Assembly (NCBI GenBank): GCA_021798985.1
Contig: JAJZBI010000002.1
Location: forward strand, 1-64,000
Direction of reading: 5' to 3'
DNA length: 64,000 nucleotides
Origin: Actinomycetes bacterium
GTDB taxonomy: Bacteria > Actinomycetota > Acidimicrobiia > Acidimicrobiales > Bog-793
The first letter of the stretch is position 1, and each line of letters begins with the position of its first letter. The notes under the pieces were generated by a model. That model worked only from the letters and a program-made list of their open reading frames with translations, was not told where the DNA came from and ran no database searches. The position numbers were made by a program, and so were the translations under genes. Of the stretch, positions 16,810 through 25,324 are shown in pieces.

Positions 16810-18254
16810 CACCGTGCCCCGGCCGGCGCCGGCTCGGCGCGAAGGCCGAGCGCGACCGGTCGGCGGCGGCGGGATCCAGAGGGCAACGCGAGCCCGAGCG
16901 CGGCGCGCAGCGCCGCGCCGTCGGTCGCGACGACCTCGACCGGGCGCGGCAGGTCGGCGAGCGTCGTGCCGTCGAGGAAGCGGCCCTCGGAGAGGCAGAC
17001 GTCGGGCAGCAGATAGCGGCGGCCCGCTGGCAGCCCGGCGAGGCGGCGGCTGAGGTCGGTCCCGGTGAGCAGGCCGGCGACCCCCACGTTGCCGCCGAAG
17101 AAGTCGTTCGGCACCGCCTCGATCTCCACGTCGCGCGCGCCCGCGGCCTCGAGCAGTGGGCGGAGCACGCGCGCACCGTACACACCGGTGAGCACCGTTA
17201 CGCCGTCTCCTGAGCTCGCTTGCGCACGAGCGCCCGCGAGGCGCTCGGCGCGATAGCCGTAGGCCGGCGCGCCGTCGACCGAGCGGAAGAAGCCGCCGTG
17301 GCTCCCGGTCGCCCCGCCGGCGTGACGCTCGAGCGAGCGCCCGAAGAAGCTCGCCTCGAAGGCGCGGGCCATGCCGATGCCGTTCTCATGCTGTACGAAT
17401 CCCTCGTAGTGCTGTGGTGGAGGGAACTCCATACCGGCGAGCAGGTAGTACTCGTCCGCAGCGTGCACGAGCCGGCGCCCGGTGGCAGCGAGGAAGCGCT
17501 CCTGCCAGCGCTCCACGGCCTGACAGACCGCACGCGCCTCGCCTTGGGTATGGGGGCGCATCGCCGACTCGGTCGAGAAGCGGCTCACCCCGAGCGGCAC
17601 GCAGCACAGCGAGGCCAGCTCGGAGAAGCGCTCGAGGACCCCGGCGAAGGTCTCCTCGAGCGCGAGGCCGTCGTTCAGTCCGGGACAGACGACGATCTGG
17701 CCGTGCACCTCGATGCCGTGGTCGAGCAGCTGGCGCAGCCAGCGCAGGCTGACGGCACCGCGGCGGTTGCGCAGCATGCGGGCGCGCAGCTCGGGGTCGG
17801 TGGCGTGGATCGAGACGTTGAGCGGCGACAAGCGCTCGGAGACGACCCGCTCCAAGTCGAGTTCGGTGAAGCGGGTGAGGGTGGTGAAGTTCCCGTAGAG
17901 GAACGAGAGCCGGTAGTCGTCATCCTTGATGTACAGGCTCTTTCGCATGCCCTTGGGGAGCTGGTAGATGAAGCAGAACTCGCAGTGGTTGTCGCAGGTC
18001 CGGACGCGGTCGAAGACCGGCGAGGAGACCTCGATGCCGAGCGGCTCGCCCGCCTGCTTGTCGATCGCGACGTTGAAGCCGAGGCCGCCACGGGCGATCT
18101 CGAGCTCCACGCTCGCCTCGTCGACCAAGAGGCGGTACTCGATGACGTCGCGGGGCACCTGGCCGTTCACCGTGCGGATCTCGTCGCCAACCAAAAGGCC
18201 GGCCGTCGCCGCCGGGGACGGGGTCGCCACCGCGACCACCTGGGGCAACGGCAT
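16809..18254 (-). CDS. DUF512 family PDZ/radical-SAM-like Fe-S protein
   Basis: 481 residues. A PDZ-like domain (residues 1-75, AAGLLVGDEIRTVNG) precedes C87-x3-C91-x2-C94 (CDNHCEFCF), a radical-SAM-type [4Fe-4S] cluster motif. FIYQLPKGMRKSLYIKDDDY and the C-terminal DUF512 domain follow. The family is widespread in cyanobacteria, clostridia and actinobacteria, often beside der, with no firmly established reaction. The start is ATG 18254 with a TAGGCT -10 box six bases before it, so the mRNA is probably leaderless. It diverges from ispH across only 39 bp, and the stop overlaps der. Confidence 0.88.
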   Translation of the reverse strand: MPLPQVVAVATPSPAATAGLLVGDEIRTVNGQVPRDVIEYRLLVDEASVELEIARGGLGFNVAIDKQAGEPLGIEVSSPVFDRVRTCDNHCEFCFIYQLPKGMRKSLYIKDDDYRLSFLYGNFTTLTRFTELDLERVVSERLSPLNVSIHATDPELRARMLRNRRGAVSLRWLRQLLDHGIEVHGQIVVCPGLNDGLALEETFAGVLERFSELASLCCVPLGVSRFSTESAMRPHTQGEARAVCQAVERWQERFLAATGRRLVHAADEYYLLAGMEFPPPQHYEGFVQHENGIGMARAFEASFFGRSLERHAGGATGSHGGFFRSVDGAPAYGYRAERLAGARAQASSGDGVTVLTGVYGARVLRPLLEAAGARDVEIEAVPNDFFGGNVGVAGLLTGTDLSRRLAGLPAGRRYLLPDVCLSEGRFLDGTTLADLPRPVEVVATDGAALRAALGLALPSGSRRRRPVALGLRAEPAPAGAR

Positions 18255-18260
18255 GACCCA

Positions 18261-18286
18261 AGCCTACCCGCCCGGCCCGATAGCCT
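18261..18286. promoter_or_regulatory. Back-to-back leaderless promoters for DUF512 gene and ispH
   Basis: In the 39-bp divergent gap TAGGCT (minus strand, 18266-18261) lies 6 nt before the DUF512 ATG and TAGCCT (plus, 18281-18286) lies 7 nt before the ispH ATG. This is the spacing expected when transcription starts at the A of the start codon. The two -10 boxes are 14 bp apart. No ribosome site precedes either gene. The two polymerases would compete for the site. Confidence 0.6.
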
Positions 18287-18293
18287 GGACCAG

Positions 18294-19349
18294 ATGACCA
18301 CCGACAAGGTGCTGCTGGCCGCCCCGCGAGGCTTTTGCGCCGGCGTCGAGATGGCGATCAAGGCGCTCGCCTGGATGGTGCGCATCTTCGAGCCGCCCGT
18401 CTACTGCTACCACGAGATCGTCCACAACGCCCTCGTCGTCGAGGCCTTCCGCCGCCAGGGCGTCATCTTCGTCGACGACGTCGCCGAGGTGCCCGCCGGC
18501 GCGCCGTTGATGCTGTCTGCCCACGGCTCGGCCCCCGAGGTCGAAGCCGCCGCCGCCGAGGCAGGGCGCACGGTCGTGAACGCCGTCTGCCCGCTCGTCA
18601 CCAAGGTGCACCACGAGCTCAAGGTGCGCGCCGGCAAGGGCTTCACCGTCGTCTACGTCGGTCACGCCGGCCACGAGGAGGCGATCGGCACGATGGCCGT
18701 CGCCCCCGAGGCGGTGCGCCTCGTCGAGGCGGAGGGCGACGTCGCGGAGCTGGCGGTGCCCGACGGCCCGGTGGCCCTACTCGCCCAGACGACGCTTCCC
18801 CACGACGAGTGGTCCGGGATCGCGGCCGCGACCAAAGCGCGCTTTGCCGACCTTTGGATGCCGGGGCGTTCGGACCTGTGCTACGCCACGACGAACCGCC
18901 AGGCGGCGCTGCGGGCCCTCGCCGGGCGTTGCGACGCGGTCGTCGTGATCGGCTCGGCGAACTCCTCGAACACCGTCTCGCTCACCCGCGTCGCCTCGGC
19001 GGCCGGCTGTGCCCGCGTCGTGCGCGTCAACTCCGCCGCCGAGCTGCCCGAGGACCTGAGCGGGACCGTCGGGGTGACCGCCGGCGCCTCGGCCCCCGAA
19101 TGGCTGGTCGAAGAGGTGCTCGAGGCGCTCGCCCCCGCGACGGGCGTCGAGACCGTCTTCACGGTCGAAGAGGACGAGTACTTCCCCCCACCGCGGGATC
19201 TGCGCGAGCTGCTGCGGGCGGTCAGCCACGCCGCGTCGGTCGCCCTCGGCAGCCCCCTCAACGGTCCGCTCGCCGCGGCCGACGACCGCGACACCGCGGC
19301 AGCGGCCATGCTCGCCCACGAGCGCCCCGCCACGGCGCTCGTCTCTTGA
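18294..19349 (+). CDS. ispH: 4-hydroxy-3-methylbut-2-enyl diphosphate reductase (IspH)
   Basis: 351 residues. The three cluster-ligating cysteines are C15 (PRGFCAGV), C99 (NAVCPLVTK) and C196 (SDLCYATTNRQ). Substrate-binding H44 (YHEIVHN), H77 (SAHG), H127-E128-E129 (GHAGHEE) and the SANSSNT loop are all present. IspH makes IPP and DMAPP in the last step of the MEP isoprenoid pathway through a [4Fe-4S] cluster in the cytoplasm. Length and motifs are complete. There is no leader: TAGCCT lies 7 nt before ATG 18294. The C-terminal 30 residues are Ala-rich beyond the conserved core. No other MEP gene is in the window. Confidence 0.95.
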   Translation: MTTDKVLLAAPRGFCAGVEMAIKALAWMVRIFEPPVYCYHEIVHNALVVEAFRRQGVIFVDDVAEVPAGAPLMLSAHGSAPEVEAAAAEAGRTVVNAVCPLVTKVHHELKVRAGKGFTVVYVGHAGHEEAIGTMAVAPEAVRLVEAEGDVAELAVPDGPVALLAQTTLPHDEWSGIAAATKARFADLWMPGRSDLCYATTNRQAALRALAGRCDAVVVIGSANSSNTVSLTRVASAAGCARVVRVNSAAELPEDLSGTVGVTAGASAPEWLVEEVLEALAPATGVETVFTVEEDEYFPPPRDLRELLRAVSHAASVALGSPLNGPLAAADDRDTAAAAMLAHERPATALVS

Positions 19350-19380
19350 CCCGACCGCTCTCGAAAGGCCATCCGAGCCG

Positions 19381-20193
19381 ATGAACACCCGCCAGCGCCG
19401 CCGCAAGGAGGCGGTCGACAACCTGATCGACGGCCTCGCGATCGACGAGATGGTGGCCGCCCACGGCACCGTCGAGCTGCACCCGGTGACCATCGTCATC
19501 GCCGCCTACAAGGAGGCCGAGAACATCGGCGACGTCGTCGCGTCGATGCCAAAGGAGCTCTGCGGGCTGCCGGCATCGATCGTCGTCGTCGTGGACGGCG
19601 AGGACGACGGGACCGCCGCGATCGTGCGCGAGGCGGGCCACGTCGCCTGCGTCTGTCCCGTCAACCGCGGCCAGGGCGCCGCGCTCCGCCTCGGCTACCG
19701 GATCGCACGTGAGTACGGCACCGAGTACGTCGTCACCGCTGACGCCGATGGCCAGACCGATCCCGCCGACCTCGAGACGGTGCTGCGCCCCGTCGTTGAC
19801 GGCGAGGCCGACTTCGCGAACGGCTCGCGCCGGCTCGGAAAGACGCTGTCGCACGGCCTGGTGCGCAACGCCGGGGTCCTCGTCTTCTCCAGCCTCGCCA
19901 CGGTGCTCACGCGCACCAAGGTCACCGACACCGCGAACCCGGTGCGCGCCTTCCCGGCCACCTTGACCAAGGGCCTCATCCTCGACCAGCCCCAGTACCA
20001 GGCCTCCGAGCTGTTGATCGCGGCGATCATGAACGGCGCCCGCTACACCGAGCGCCCGGTGACGATGCGGCCGCGGGCGAGGGGGCGCTCGAAGAAGGGC
20101 GGCGACTTCGCCTACGGCTACTCCTACGGCCGCGTCTTCTTCTCCACCTTCTGGCGAGAGATTCGACGCCAGCAGCGCCAGCAGGCAGACTGA
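19381..20193 (+). CDS. GT2 family glycosyltransferase (dolichyl-phosphate mannosyltransferase-like)
   Basis: 270 residues from ATG 19381 with GAAAGG upstream. The GT-A fold motifs are IAAYKEAENIG (nucleotide-sugar binding, about residue 40), VVVVDGEDDGT and the DADGQTDP metal-binding motif near 120. It ends with a basic segment (RPRARGRSKKGGDF) and has no transmembrane helix, which distinguishes it from GtrB types. It should transfer a hexose from a nucleotide or to a lipid carrier; donor and acceptor are unknown. It lies 31 bp after ispH, which could relate to polyprenyl-phosphate supply, but this is speculative. Confidence 0.82.
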   Translation: MNTRQRRRKEAVDNLIDGLAIDEMVAAHGTVELHPVTIVIAAYKEAENIGDVVASMPKELCGLPASIVVVVDGEDDGTAAIVREAGHVACVCPVNRGQGAALRLGYRIAREYGTEYVVTADADGQTDPADLETVLRPVVDGEADFANGSRRLGKTLSHGLVRNAGVLVFSSLATVLTRTKVTDTANPVRAFPATLTKGLILDQPQYQASELLIAAIMNGARYTERPVTMRPRARGRSKKGGDFAYGYSYGRVFFSTFWREIRRQQRQQAD

Positions 20194-20264
20194 GCGCCGG
20201 CCGGGGGGCCTCGACAACCAGATGGCGCGCGCTGGCAGATCGGCGCGACCGAGAAAGGACCGAG

Positions 20265-22439
20265 ATGCCCGCCGAGCCCTCCGCGATCGACGCGCTCGTT
20301 GCCGCCCTCAGCCTTGAGGAGAAGGCCGGCCTGACCGCCGGCGTCGACAACTGGTCGACCATGCCCGTGCCCCGGCTCGGCATCCCCGCCGTCTACCTCT
20401 CCGACGGCCCGGTCGGCGCCCGCGGCCACACCGTCGACCACGAGAGCGCCACGACCTCGGTCTGTGTCATCTCACCGACGGCGATGGGGGCGAGCTTTGA
20501 TCCCGAGCTCACAGCCCGCATGAGCGCCATCGTCGCCCGCCAGGCCCGGGAGAAGGGCGCGAGGGTCCTGCTCGCCCCGACGGTTAACCTGCACCGCCAC
20601 CCATTGTGGGGCCGCAACTTCGAGGCCTTCTCCGAGGACCCGGTGCTCACCGGCAAGCTCGCGGTCGCCTACATCGCGGGCGTCCAAGGCGAGGGCCAGG
20701 CCGCCACGATCAAGCACTTCGTCGCCAACGAGGCCGAATTCGAGCGCTTCACGTCCTCTTCGGACCTCGACGAGCGGACGCTACGCGAGCTGTACCTGCT
20801 GCCCTTTGAGTACGGCGTGCGCCACGCCAAGGTCTGGACGCTGATGACGAGCTACAACCGCGTCAACGGCGCGCACGTACCCGACCAGCGGCGTCTCATC
20901 GGCGAGATCCTGCGCGACGAGTGGGACTTTGACGGCCTGGTGATGACCGACTGGTGGGCGATCATCGACACCGAGCTCGCCGGCGAGGCCGGCCTCGACC
21001 TCGAGATGCCCGGCCCCGCACGGGCCTTTGGCCCGGCGCTCGCCGCGGCGGTGCGCGAGGGGCGCGTGAGCGAGCAGGCGCTCGATGCCAAGGTGCGCCG
21101 CCTCTTCGTCCTCTTCGACCGCCTCGGCCTGCTCGACGAGGCGCTGGCGAGCCTGGCGAGCGGCGGCCCGGCGGCCGCGGTGGCGAGCGAGCGGCCCGCC
21201 GAGCACCCTGAGGATCGCGCCGAGGACCGCGCCGCGCTGCGCGCCGCGGCCGCGCAGAGCACGGTGCTGTTGACCAACGACGGCATCTTGCCGCTCGCGC
21301 CCGGCGCGATCGGCTCGATCGCCCTCCTCGGGCCGCGCGCCGAGTTCCCGGCGATCATGGGTGGCGGCTCGGCCAAGGTGCGCCCGCACGCGCGCGCCTC
21401 GCTTCTGGACGCGTTGCGCGAGCGCATGGGCGCGACCGTGACGGTGCACCACGAGGCGGCGGGCGACCCCGACGGGATCGCCCGGGCCGCGGAGCTGGCC
21501 GCTTCCTGCGACGTGGCGATCGTCGTCGTCGGCACCGACGACACGATCGAGAGCGAGGGCTTCGACCGCACCACGATGGACCTCCCCGCCCACCAGGACG
21601 AGCTCGTCGAGCGGGTCCTCGCCGCCAATCAGCGCACGATCGTCGTCGTCTCCTCGGGGGCGCCGGTGACGATGCCCTGGGCGAGCCGACCGGCGGCGCT
21701 CATCCAGGCCTTCTACGGCGGTCAGGAGCTCGGCAATGGGCTCGCCGACGTCCTGTCGGGGGCGGCCGAGCCCGGTGGGCGCCTGCCGACCACCCTGCCG
21801 CTGCGTCTCGAGCACACCCCCGCCTACGGGAGCTTCCCGGGAGAGTCGTCCCATGTCCGCTACGGCGAGGGGCTCCTCATCGGCTACCGCTGGTACGAGA
21901 CGCGCCAGTTGCCGGTGGCCTTCTGCTTCGGCCACGGGCTCTCCTACACGACCTTTTCGATCGGCGAGGCGCGCGTGTCGACCACCGAGATGCATCGCGG
22001 CGAACAGGTCGTGGTCGAGGTCCCGGTCACCAACACGGGCAAGCGGACGGGCAGCGAGGTCGTCCAGTGCTACGTCGCGCCGCCCGGCGGTGGCCGCCTC
22101 GAGCCCGGCGGGCGCCTGCGGGCACCAAAGGAGCTGCGCGCCTTTGCCAAGGTGGTCCTCGAGCCCAACGCGAGCACGACGGTCCGTTTCGAGCTCTCCG
22201 AGCGCTCCTTCGCCTACTACGACACGACCGATGAGGACTGGCTGGCGCTCGAGCCGCGCCGGGCCCACCCGGCCGCCCCACTGCCGCCCGCAGCCCACAA
22301 GCGCGCGCCTGGGTGGTACGTCGCCCCCGGCCGCTACGAGCTGTGCATCGGCCGCTCCTCGGCCGACATCACCCAGCGCGTGGCGGTGACGCTCGAGGGT
22401 GGCGACGAACCGCTGGATCCCGCCCTGCTGCCCGACTGA
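20265..22439 (+). CDS. GH3 beta-glucosidase-type glycoside hydrolase
   Basis: 724 residues from ATG 20265 with AAAGGA upstream. The N-terminal barrel carries KHFVANE and the nucleophile D229 (VMTDWW). The alpha/beta sandwich domain has GTDDTIESEGFDR, where the general acid Glu is expected. A C-terminal fibronectin-III-like domain follows (from about 570). Without a signal peptide it should act in the cytoplasm on imported cello- or other beta-linked oligosaccharides. It follows the GT2 gene by 71 bp on the same strand. Family members also include xylosidases and glucosaminidases, so the sugar is not certain. Confidence 0.9.
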   Translation: MPAEPSAIDALVAALSLEEKAGLTAGVDNWSTMPVPRLGIPAVYLSDGPVGARGHTVDHESATTSVCVISPTAMGASFDPELTARMSAIVARQAREKGARVLLAPTVNLHRHPLWGRNFEAFSEDPVLTGKLAVAYIAGVQGEGQAATIKHFVANEAEFERFTSSSDLDERTLRELYLLPFEYGVRHAKVWTLMTSYNRVNGAHVPDQRRLIGEILRDEWDFDGLVMTDWWAIIDTELAGEAGLDLEMPGPARAFGPALAAAVREGRVSEQALDAKVRRLFVLFDRLGLLDEALASLASGGPAAAVASERPAEHPEDRAEDRAALRAAAAQSTVLLTNDGILPLAPGAIGSIALLGPRAEFPAIMGGGSAKVRPHARASLLDALRERMGATVTVHHEAAGDPDGIARAAELAASCDVAIVVVGTDDTIESEGFDRTTMDLPAHQDELVERVLAANQRTIVVVSSGAPVTMPWASRPAALIQAFYGGQELGNGLADVLSGAAEPGGRLPTTLPLRLEHTPAYGSFPGESSHVRYGEGLLIGYRWYETRQLPVAFCFGHGLSYTTFSIGEARVSTTEMHRGEQVVVEVPVTNTGKRTGSEVVQCYVAPPGGGRLEPGGRLRAPKELRAFAKVVLEPNASTTVRFELSERSFAYYDTTDEDWLALEPRRAHPAAPLPPAAHKRAPGWYVAPGRYELCIGRSSADITQRVAVTLEGGDEPLDPALLPD

Positions 22440-22451
22440 CCAGCGCCCGCC

Positions 22452-22492
22452 TTGACGCGAGCTCACCCCCCAGGTATACCCCTATAACCCCC
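22452..22492 (+). promoter_or_regulatory. Sigma70-type promoter with TATA-rich operator-like repeats
   Basis: TTGACG (22452-22457) is followed after exactly 17 bases by TATACC (22475-22480), which lies within the 8-bp palindrome GGTATACC (22473-22480). Directly after it TATACCCC (22475-22482) is repeated as TATAACCCCC (22483-22492). This is the most AT-rich and best consensus promoter in the window, placed 12 bp after the GH3 stop and driving the RHH-ClpN gene. Confidence 0.68.
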
Positions 22493-22513
22493 AATAGCGG
22501 GAGAGGAGGGGTG

Positions 22514-23338
22514 ATGCCCAAGGTCAACGTCTACCTCCCCGACGAGCTCGCCGCCGCGGTCCGCGCCGCGCGCGTCCCGATCTCGGCGGTCTGTCAGCGC
22601 GCCCTCGCCGAGGCGGTCGAGCGGGTCACCACGGCACGGCGCGCCGCCGACGCGATGCGGCGGCCCGACTTCGACCTCGCCCGCGTCCCCCAGCTCGGCA
22701 CGCGCCTCAGCGAAGCGATGACGCCGCCACTGCAAGAGGCGCTGCGCCTCGGGCGTGGCCTCGCCGGCTCACGGCGGCTGATCGACGCCAAGGACCTGCT
22801 CGTCGGCATGCTCGAGGAGGGCGGCAGCTTCGCGCTCGGCGTCCTGCAAGCCCTCGACGTCGACCGTGAGGCGCTGCGCGAGGCGGCGCTCGCGGTCGAA
22901 CCGGACGAGCCGGCCGGCGCCGAGTGGACCAGGCGCGAACCCGAGCCCGACGACGCCGGTGCCAGCGACGCGAGCACCAGCGCACCCGATGCCGGCGAGT
23001 CCGAGGCGATCGCCACGCTGCTCGCCGAGCTCGGGGGATCGGCGCGCGCCGCGCTCGCCTCGGCCCTCGACGCCGCCATCGACCTCGGCCACAACTACGT
23101 CGGCACCGAGCACCTGCTCATCGGTCTCGCCCGCAATGCCAACAGCGGAGCCGGCCGGCTGCTCGGCGCGTTCGGGATCGACGCCTCGAGCGCCACCCGA
23201 GCGATCGGGGTCGCGCTCGCCGGCTACCGCCAGGGTCGCCGCCAGGAGGCGGCGAACGCCACGACCCATGCGCAGCTCGAGGCGATCTTGGCGCGCCTCG
23301 AGCGCCTCGAGGCCCGCCTCGACACGACGGCGCGCTGA
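22514..23338 (+). CDS. Ribbon-helix-helix / Clp N-terminal domain fusion protein
   Basis: 274 residues from ATG 22514 with GAGAGGAGGGG directly upstream. Residues 1-45 (MPKVNVYLPDELAAAVRAAR) look like an Arc/MetJ ribbon-helix-helix DNA-binding or dimerisation unit: the beta strand KVNVYLP, then two helices. Residues about 60-130 and 160-245 each resemble half or whole Clp N (Clp R) repeats (LIDAKDLLVGMLEEGG; LGHNYVGTEHLLIGLAR), joined by an acidic linker. It ends with a coiled-coil-like helix. No AAA+ ATPase domain is present. ClpN domains recognise substrates or adaptors of ClpA/B/C. The combination suggests a DNA-binding sensor or adaptor, possibly autoregulated at its TATA-rich promoter, but this is inference. 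Confidence 0.78.
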   Translation: MPKVNVYLPDELAAAVRAARVPISAVCQRALAEAVERVTTARRAADAMRRPDFDLARVPQLGTRLSEAMTPPLQEALRLGRGLAGSRRLIDAKDLLVGMLEEGGSFALGVLQALDVDREALREAALAVEPDEPAGAEWTRREPEPDDAGASDASTSAPDAGESEAIATLLAELGGSARAALASALDAAIDLGHNYVGTEHLLIGLARNANSGAGRLLGAFGIDASSATRAIGVALAGYRQGRRQEAANATTHAQLEAILARLERLEARLDTTAR

Positions 23339-23368
23339 GCCGCCCACGACGGCGTCGCGACGCCCTCC

Positions 23369-23380
23369 TACGATGCGGGC
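23369..23380 (+). promoter_or_regulatory. Leaderless -10 element for the ABC ATPase gene
   Basis: TACGAT (23369-23374) lies 6 nt before ATG 23381 with no ribosome site in between, matching the leaderless pattern seen elsewhere in this window. Confidence 0.5.
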
Positions 23381-24382
23381 ATGGGCCCGAGCCGCAGCGA
23401 CACGAGCGCCCTCGCGCCGCCGGGCGGCCGCCGGCGCGAGGCGGTCATCTGGACCGAGCAGCTGCAAAAGCGCTACCCCGGCGCCGAGGCGCCGGCCGTC
23501 GACCACCTCGACCTCGAGGTCTTCGCGGGCGAGATCTTCGGGCTGCTCGGCCCGAACGGTGCCGGCAAGACGACGACGGCGGGGATGCTCACCACCCGCG
23601 TCGTCCCAAGCGGCGGGCGCGCCGAGGTGGGCGGGGTCGACGTCACTCGTCACCCCGCGCTCGCCAAACAGCTGAGCGGGATCGTCTCCCAGCAGAACAC
23701 GCTCGATCGCCAGCTGAGCGTCTGGGAGAACCTCTACTTCCACGGGCGGCTGTTCGGCATGGGCGGGCGCCGCTCGCGCCAGCGCGCCGACGAGCTGCTC
23801 GAGCAGTTCCAGCTGGCGCGCTGGGCAACGGCCTCGGTCTACGCGCTCTCGGGCGGCATGGCCCAGCGCTTGATGGTCGCCCGGGCGATCTTCCACGAGC
23901 CGGCCGTGCTCTTCCTCGACGAGCCGACCGCCGGCCTCGACCCCCAGAGCCGCCTCGTGCTCTGGGACCTGCTCGGCGAGCTGAACGCTGAGGGCCAGAC
24001 GATCCTGCTCACGACGCACTACATGGAGGAGGCCGACCAGCTCTGCGCCCGGGTGGCGATCATGGACCACGGCCGCCTCCTCGCCCTCGACACCCCCACC
24101 GCCCTCAAGCAGAGCGTCGGCGCCGACACCGTCCTCACGCTGAAGGCCGCCGGGGACGCCGAGGCGCTGCGCGAGAAGATGGCCGGCGCCCTCACCGGAG
24201 TGACGGGCAGCCGCAGCATCGAGGGCGGCGCCCAGCTGCAGGTACGTGGGGCCGAGCGCCTGGTGCCCCGCGCCGTGGCGGCCGCCGAGGCGCTCGGCGT
24301 GGACCTCATCGACCTCTCGGTCGCCGAGCCCAGCCTGGAGACGGTCTTCATCAACTTGACCGGCAAGGAGCTGCGGGACTGA
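23381..24382 (+). CDS. ABC exporter ATPase, DrrA/daunorubicin-resistance type
   Basis: 333 residues. Walker A is GPNGAGKT (57-64), the signature is LSGGMAQRL, Walker B is AVLFLDEPTAGLD, and a switch His lies in TTHYMEEAD. A C-terminal extension of about 80 residues after the ATPase core, ending LETVFINLTGKELRD, is typical of DrrA-like subunits. The stop overlaps the permease ATG by one base, so the pair forms one transporter. Substrates of the family include drugs, lipids and polysaccharides; none is indicated here. The true start might be slightly downstream, since the first 20 residues are unconserved, but the leaderless -10 box favours ATG 23381. Confidence 0.88.
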   Translation: MGPSRSDTSALAPPGGRRREAVIWTEQLQKRYPGAEAPAVDHLDLEVFAGEIFGLLGPNGAGKTTTAGMLTTRVVPSGGRAEVGGVDVTRHPALAKQLSGIVSQQNTLDRQLSVWENLYFHGRLFGMGGRRSRQRADELLEQFQLARWATASVYALSGGMAQRLMVARAIFHEPAVLFLDEPTAGLDPQSRLVLWDLLGELNAEGQTILLTTHYMEEADQLCARVAIMDHGRLLALDTPTALKQSVGADTVLTLKAAGDAEALREKMAGALTGVTGSRSIEGGAQLQVRGAERLVPRAVAAAEALGVDLIDLSVAEPSLETVFINLTGKELRD

Positions 24383-25251
24383 TGGCGGTGACCCAGACGG
24401 CCCATCTCATCGCCACGCAGCCGCGGCGCTCGGTCGTCGCCGCCAGCTGGACGGCGCTCGGGGCGCTGTTACTGCGCGACGCCGTTGTTTTGAACAAGCA
24501 CCTGTGGGAGTTCGTGCTGCGCACCTTGATCCAACCCTTCTTGTTGTGCTTCGTGTTCTTGTTCGTCTTCCCCAAGATCGGCCAGGGCATCGGCGGCCAC
24601 GGCGACGCGGCGGAGTCCGCCTTCGCGACGATCCTCGTGCCCGGGGTCGTCGGCATCTCGGTGATGTTCCAAGGCGTCCAGTCGATCGCGCTGGCGATGG
24701 CCCAGGAGTTCGGCTTCACCCGCGAGATCGAGGACCGCGTGCAGGCGCCGTGCCCGATCTGGCTGGTCGCCGCCGAGAAGGTGATCTCGGGCACCTTGCA
24801 GGGCTTGCTGTCCGCCGCCATCGTCCTGCCGATCGCCTCGGTCGTGCACGCCGGCGGGGTGCACGCGCAGCTCGCGCTGCACTGGGGGATCATCGTCACC
24901 TTGGTGCCGCTCGCCGCCGTGGCGATGTCTGGGCTCGGCCTCTTGCTCGGGACCAGCTTCGAGCCGCGCAACATCGGTCTGATGTTCGGCTTCATCATCT
25001 TGCCGATCACCTTCCTCGGCGGCACCTACTACAGCTTCGACCGCCTGGCGCCGGTGCGCCTCGGGGGCGTGCACTGGCTACAGGTTCTGGTGCTCGCCAA
25101 CCCGCTGATCTACGTGAACGAGGGCATGCGCGCCGCCTTCACCGCCGGTCCGCACCTGCACCTCTATGTCATCTACCCGGTGCTCGTGGGCTTCGCGGCG
25201 CTCTTTTTGGGCCTCGGGCTGCGCAACTTCCGCCGCCGGGTGCTCTCTTAG
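24382..25251 (+). CDS. ABC-2 type exporter permease (DrrB-like)
   Basis: 289 residues with about six hydrophobic segments: roughly 50-75, 85-105, 140-165, 168-190, 200-220 and 255-278. The ABC-2 signature region is PITFLGGTYYSFDRL. It pairs with the preceding ATPase (one-base stop/start overlap, TGATG) to form a homodimeric exporter. The N-terminal 30 residues are polar and cytoplasmic. The gene ends at a convergent boundary with glgP that holds terminator-like dyads. Confidence 0.87.
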   Translation: MAVTQTAHLIATQPRRSVVAASWTALGALLLRDAVVLNKHLWEFVLRTLIQPFLLCFVFLFVFPKIGQGIGGHGDAAESAFATILVPGVVGISVMFQGVQSIALAMAQEFGFTREIEDRVQAPCPIWLVAAEKVISGTLQGLLSAAIVLPIASVVHAGGVHAQLALHWGIIVTLVPLAAVAMSGLGLLLGTSFEPRNIGLMFGFIILPITFLGGTYYSFDRLAPVRLGGVHWLQVLVLANPLIYVNEGMRAAFTAGPHLHLYVIYPVLVGFAALFLGLGLRNFRRRVLS

Positions 25252-25267
25252 GCCCACGGTCGGCCGC

Positions 25268-25316
25268 CCACCACCTGATGGTGGCGCCGCCCGCCCACGG
25301 GCGCGCCCGGGCGCGC
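25268..25316. terminator. Dyad cluster between convergent genes
   Basis: Three dyads are packed between the permease and glgP 3' ends: CCACCA/TGGTGG (25268-25284), CGCCCG/CGGGCG (25288-25303) and the perfect palindrome GCGCGCCCGGGCGCGC (25301-25316). No T-run follows, as is common in high-GC actinobacteria. Terminator function in both directions is inferred. Confidence 0.4.
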
Positions 25317-25324
25317 CGGTTGCC

